From Blastomyces gilchristii SLH14081 (lineage: Eukaryota; Ascomycota; Eurotiomycetes; Onygenales; Ajellomycetaceae), in NCBI RefSeq assembly GCF_000003855.2, contig NW_003101679.1, positions 548,942 to 612,941 of the forward strand: DNA of 64,000 nt, read 5' to 3'. The position numbers and the translations under genes are program-made. This document shows positions 62,539 through 64,000 of this stretch, in pieces. Under the pieces are notes generated by a model. The model saw only the letters and a list, made by a program, of their open reading frames with translations. It ran no database searches and was not told the DNA's origin. Position 1 is the first letter of the stretch. The number at the start of each line of letters is the position of its first letter.

Positions 62539-63791
62539 CTAATCACTATCATCAGATAGTAGATTATAACTGTTCTGAAAAGTAGAAATCTCAACTGCTT
62601 GCATTATATCTAGTTTATCATCAGAGTCATTTCTCAATTCTCTAATCTTAACAGGAGTTTGAGAATTCAAATTCTGTTTACATTTTGCTGGAGAATTGAA
62701 GTTTGAAGACTTAGATAATTGAGAGTTTCTTCTTTTTGAGCTTGCAGTTGTGAGTTTACTGGCTTGACTCTTCTCTTCAGTTCTAGATTGACTTTGAGCT
62801 TCATCTTTTCTCCAGTTCTTTTGAGTTCTAGGAGCAAATATACATTCTTTTGAGCTAGATGCATGTTTTTCTTTGCAATTAGAGCACTTAAGCAGAGTAT
62901 GTTGACAAATTTCACCTCTTTTTGAGCATGTTTCACATTTATGCTCACTAGTTTTGTAATCTCTGGCACAGAATGCACATTTTGAGTCTCTAAAACATGA
63001 GATTGCAAAGTATTCATATCTTTGACAGTTTGAACACTGTGTTTGAGCTTTGAGATTCATTCTTGAGTCTTTGTATTCATGAACTCTCATTTTCAAACCT
63101 GCTACTCTTACTTCAGAGATCTTTGACTGTTCAAGTGTTTTTATATATACTAGAACAGAGGCATTTCTCCTGCTTTGTCTGAACTCAATTGAATTTAGTC
63201 ATACAGACTCCTTTCTCAGTTGAATGAAGTTGTATTCTTTCAATTCATTTTTGAGAAGTAGCATTTCTTCTTCACAGTCAAAAATTTCAACTGAAATATC
63301 ATGAAGAATGAATTTGTCCCACTTTTCATCTCTTTCAGATAGAATTGTTGTGTTTAGTAATGATTCTACTGCTGACTTTCAGATATTCTCATTCTGAATA
63401 AGAAATTCAGCACTGAATTCAGGCATTGTAGTCAGAATGATGGAGTTTTCAAAGAATGATGACTCAATTGAAGCTATAACTGATTTTTGAACTTCAATAT
63501 CAGTCATCAACTGAGAAAAGAACTGCTGATTAATTTCATTTCTGATTTTGAAAATGAGATTTGAGTTTAGCTTGTTTCTTTGCAGAATGTCCTGATTTGA
63601 GACTTTGAGAATAAGTCTTCTATTTCTGGAGATTTGAAAGTTTTTCTCTTTTTGCATTTTCTTTTTCACTTTTCTATGAATAGAGGCATGAGCAGTATTC
63701 TTCTCAGTTTTCTCAGGATTTTGAGCAGGTTTTGAGACAGCAGGTTTAGAGACAGCAGATTCAGCTGCTTGAGCATATGTTTTCTTCTGAC
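62539..63791 (-). pseudogene. LINE L5 ORF1, 5'-truncated
   Basis: Open for 185 codons at 62539-63096 and for 143 codons at 63379-63810 (its first codons are flanking sequence). It contains CAFCARDYKTSEHKC, CETC, EICQHTLLKC and CSNCKEKHASSSKEC with more Cys kept than in L3 (ISCF against L3 ISYF). A short frame on the same strand (62667-63017) is a shadow. The first 120 or so codons of the family protein are missing at 63791. Confidence 0.88.
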
Positions 63792-64000
63792 TACGGGCGC
63801 TAGCCACCAACAGGATGCATCTTATGCTAATTACATTTTAACCCCCTATAAATTAACGACCACCGCGTCCGTCCTCTCAGGCCAGCCACTAATTTCCAGG
63901 GGCGTTAAGTTAGTGGCTGCCACGCCCACTTGGTGGCGTACACACCAAGGTTTCCGGTTGCTGATCTCCGCCCCTTAGATGCCCATAAGCCTACCAATAC
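63792..64000. other. Unmutated GC-rich sequence of unknown origin
   Basis: About 209 bases with normal CpG, CC and GG content, unlike everything to the left. It contains inverted repeats: AGCCACTAA (63884-63892) with TTAGTGGCT (63910-63918), and GCCACCAA (63803-63810) with TTGGTGGC (63930-63937). A plus-strand frame (63769-63978) crosses the junction and is not convincing. It could be the edge of a young transposon, a chimeric 5' end of L5, or unique host DNA. Confidence 0.5.

Larger units (their letters stand above)
58158..63791 (-). mobile_element. LINE L5, 5'-truncated, least decayed copy
   Basis: Minus-strand LINE. The (TAA)n tail appears as ATT repeats at about 58158-58182, then hairpin (58222-58243), ORF2, ORF1, ending near 63791 inside ORF1 (at the QKKTYAQAAE segment; L3 equivalent near 47880). 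It keeps the most Trp, Cys and Gly codons and the longest open frames. Beyond 63791 the sequence is unrelated to LINE and not mutated. Confidence 0.9.

Noticed and set aside
62667..63017. 116-codon minus-strand frame (and its 82-codon counterpart at 48753-49001)
   Set aside because: Both are second-frame shadows of LINE ORF1. They are open in two copies only because ORF1 itself is relatively intact there.
63830..63850. Telomere-like TTAACCCCCTATAAATTAA
   Set aside because: A single occurrence without tandem TTAGGG/CCCTAA units; not a telomere.
63769..63978. 69-codon plus-strand frame at the right edge
   Set aside because: It begins antisense within LINE ORF1 and crosses the junction; no recognisable domain.
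1..64000. Host genes, tRNA or rRNA genes, CRISPR arrays
   Set aside because: None seen. All longer frames are parts of transposons or their antisense shadows, and the repeats are dispersed elements, not spaced arrays.

Overview
This window looks like a gene-free transposon graveyard from a nuclear genome of a filamentous fungus, most likely an ascomycete (inference). The evidence is the element set: a Tad/I-type LINE with ORF1, endonuclease, reverse transcriptase and RNase H; chromodomain Ty3/gypsy elements; a Ty1/copia element; small hAT-type non-autonomous elements. Everything except element termini is very AT-rich and depleted of CG, CC and GG dinucleotides, as after repeat-directed C-to-T mutation. 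No host gene, tRNA or rRNA was recognised. All coding matter is transposon pseudogene.

Layout, left to right. 1-4423: a Ty1/copia body (+), its 5' end outside the window. 4424-4570 and 10777-10974: an old LINE ORF1 fragment (L0). A 5'-truncated LINE (L1, 4571-10776, 14-bp target duplication) sits inside L0 and itself holds a gypsy element (G1, 5757-10178, minus strand). 10975-13092 and 20341-20497: gypsy family C (+), split inside its RT by gypsy B1 (13093-20340, minus). 20498-39668: a full-length LINE (L2, +) carrying two further family-G insertions, G2 (25173-30911, +) and G3 (33009-38831, minus). 39669-42658: the 3' part of gypsy B2 (+). 42659-55122: pieces of gypsy B3 (minus), split by two hAT-like elements (M1, M2) and by a full-length LINE (L3, 45831-53496, +). 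55123-57736: 3' part of LINE L4 (+). 57744 to about 58157: hAT-like M3, truncated. 58158-63791: LINE L5 (minus), the least decayed copy. 63792-64000: unmutated, GC-rich sequence of unknown nature.

Insertion order can be read from exact or near-exact target-site duplications (5 bp for gypsy, 8 bp for the hAT-like elements, 13-14 bp for LINEs).

The most interesting signals are not single genes. (1) The mutation signature falls mainly on CpG and CpC (GpG), so Trp TGG codons become TGA, rather than only on CpA as in classical RIP. (2) The mutation fades at element boundaries: the outer edge of each LTR keeps CpG while the same LTR bases on the inner side of the same element have lost it. A CpG-rich patch also marks a deletion junction in G1. 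(3) LINE L3 carries 70 nt of gypsy-G gag at its 5' end inside its target duplication, a probable template-switch chimera. (4) The flanks of L2 belong to two different gypsy elements, which suggests recombination between LINE copies.
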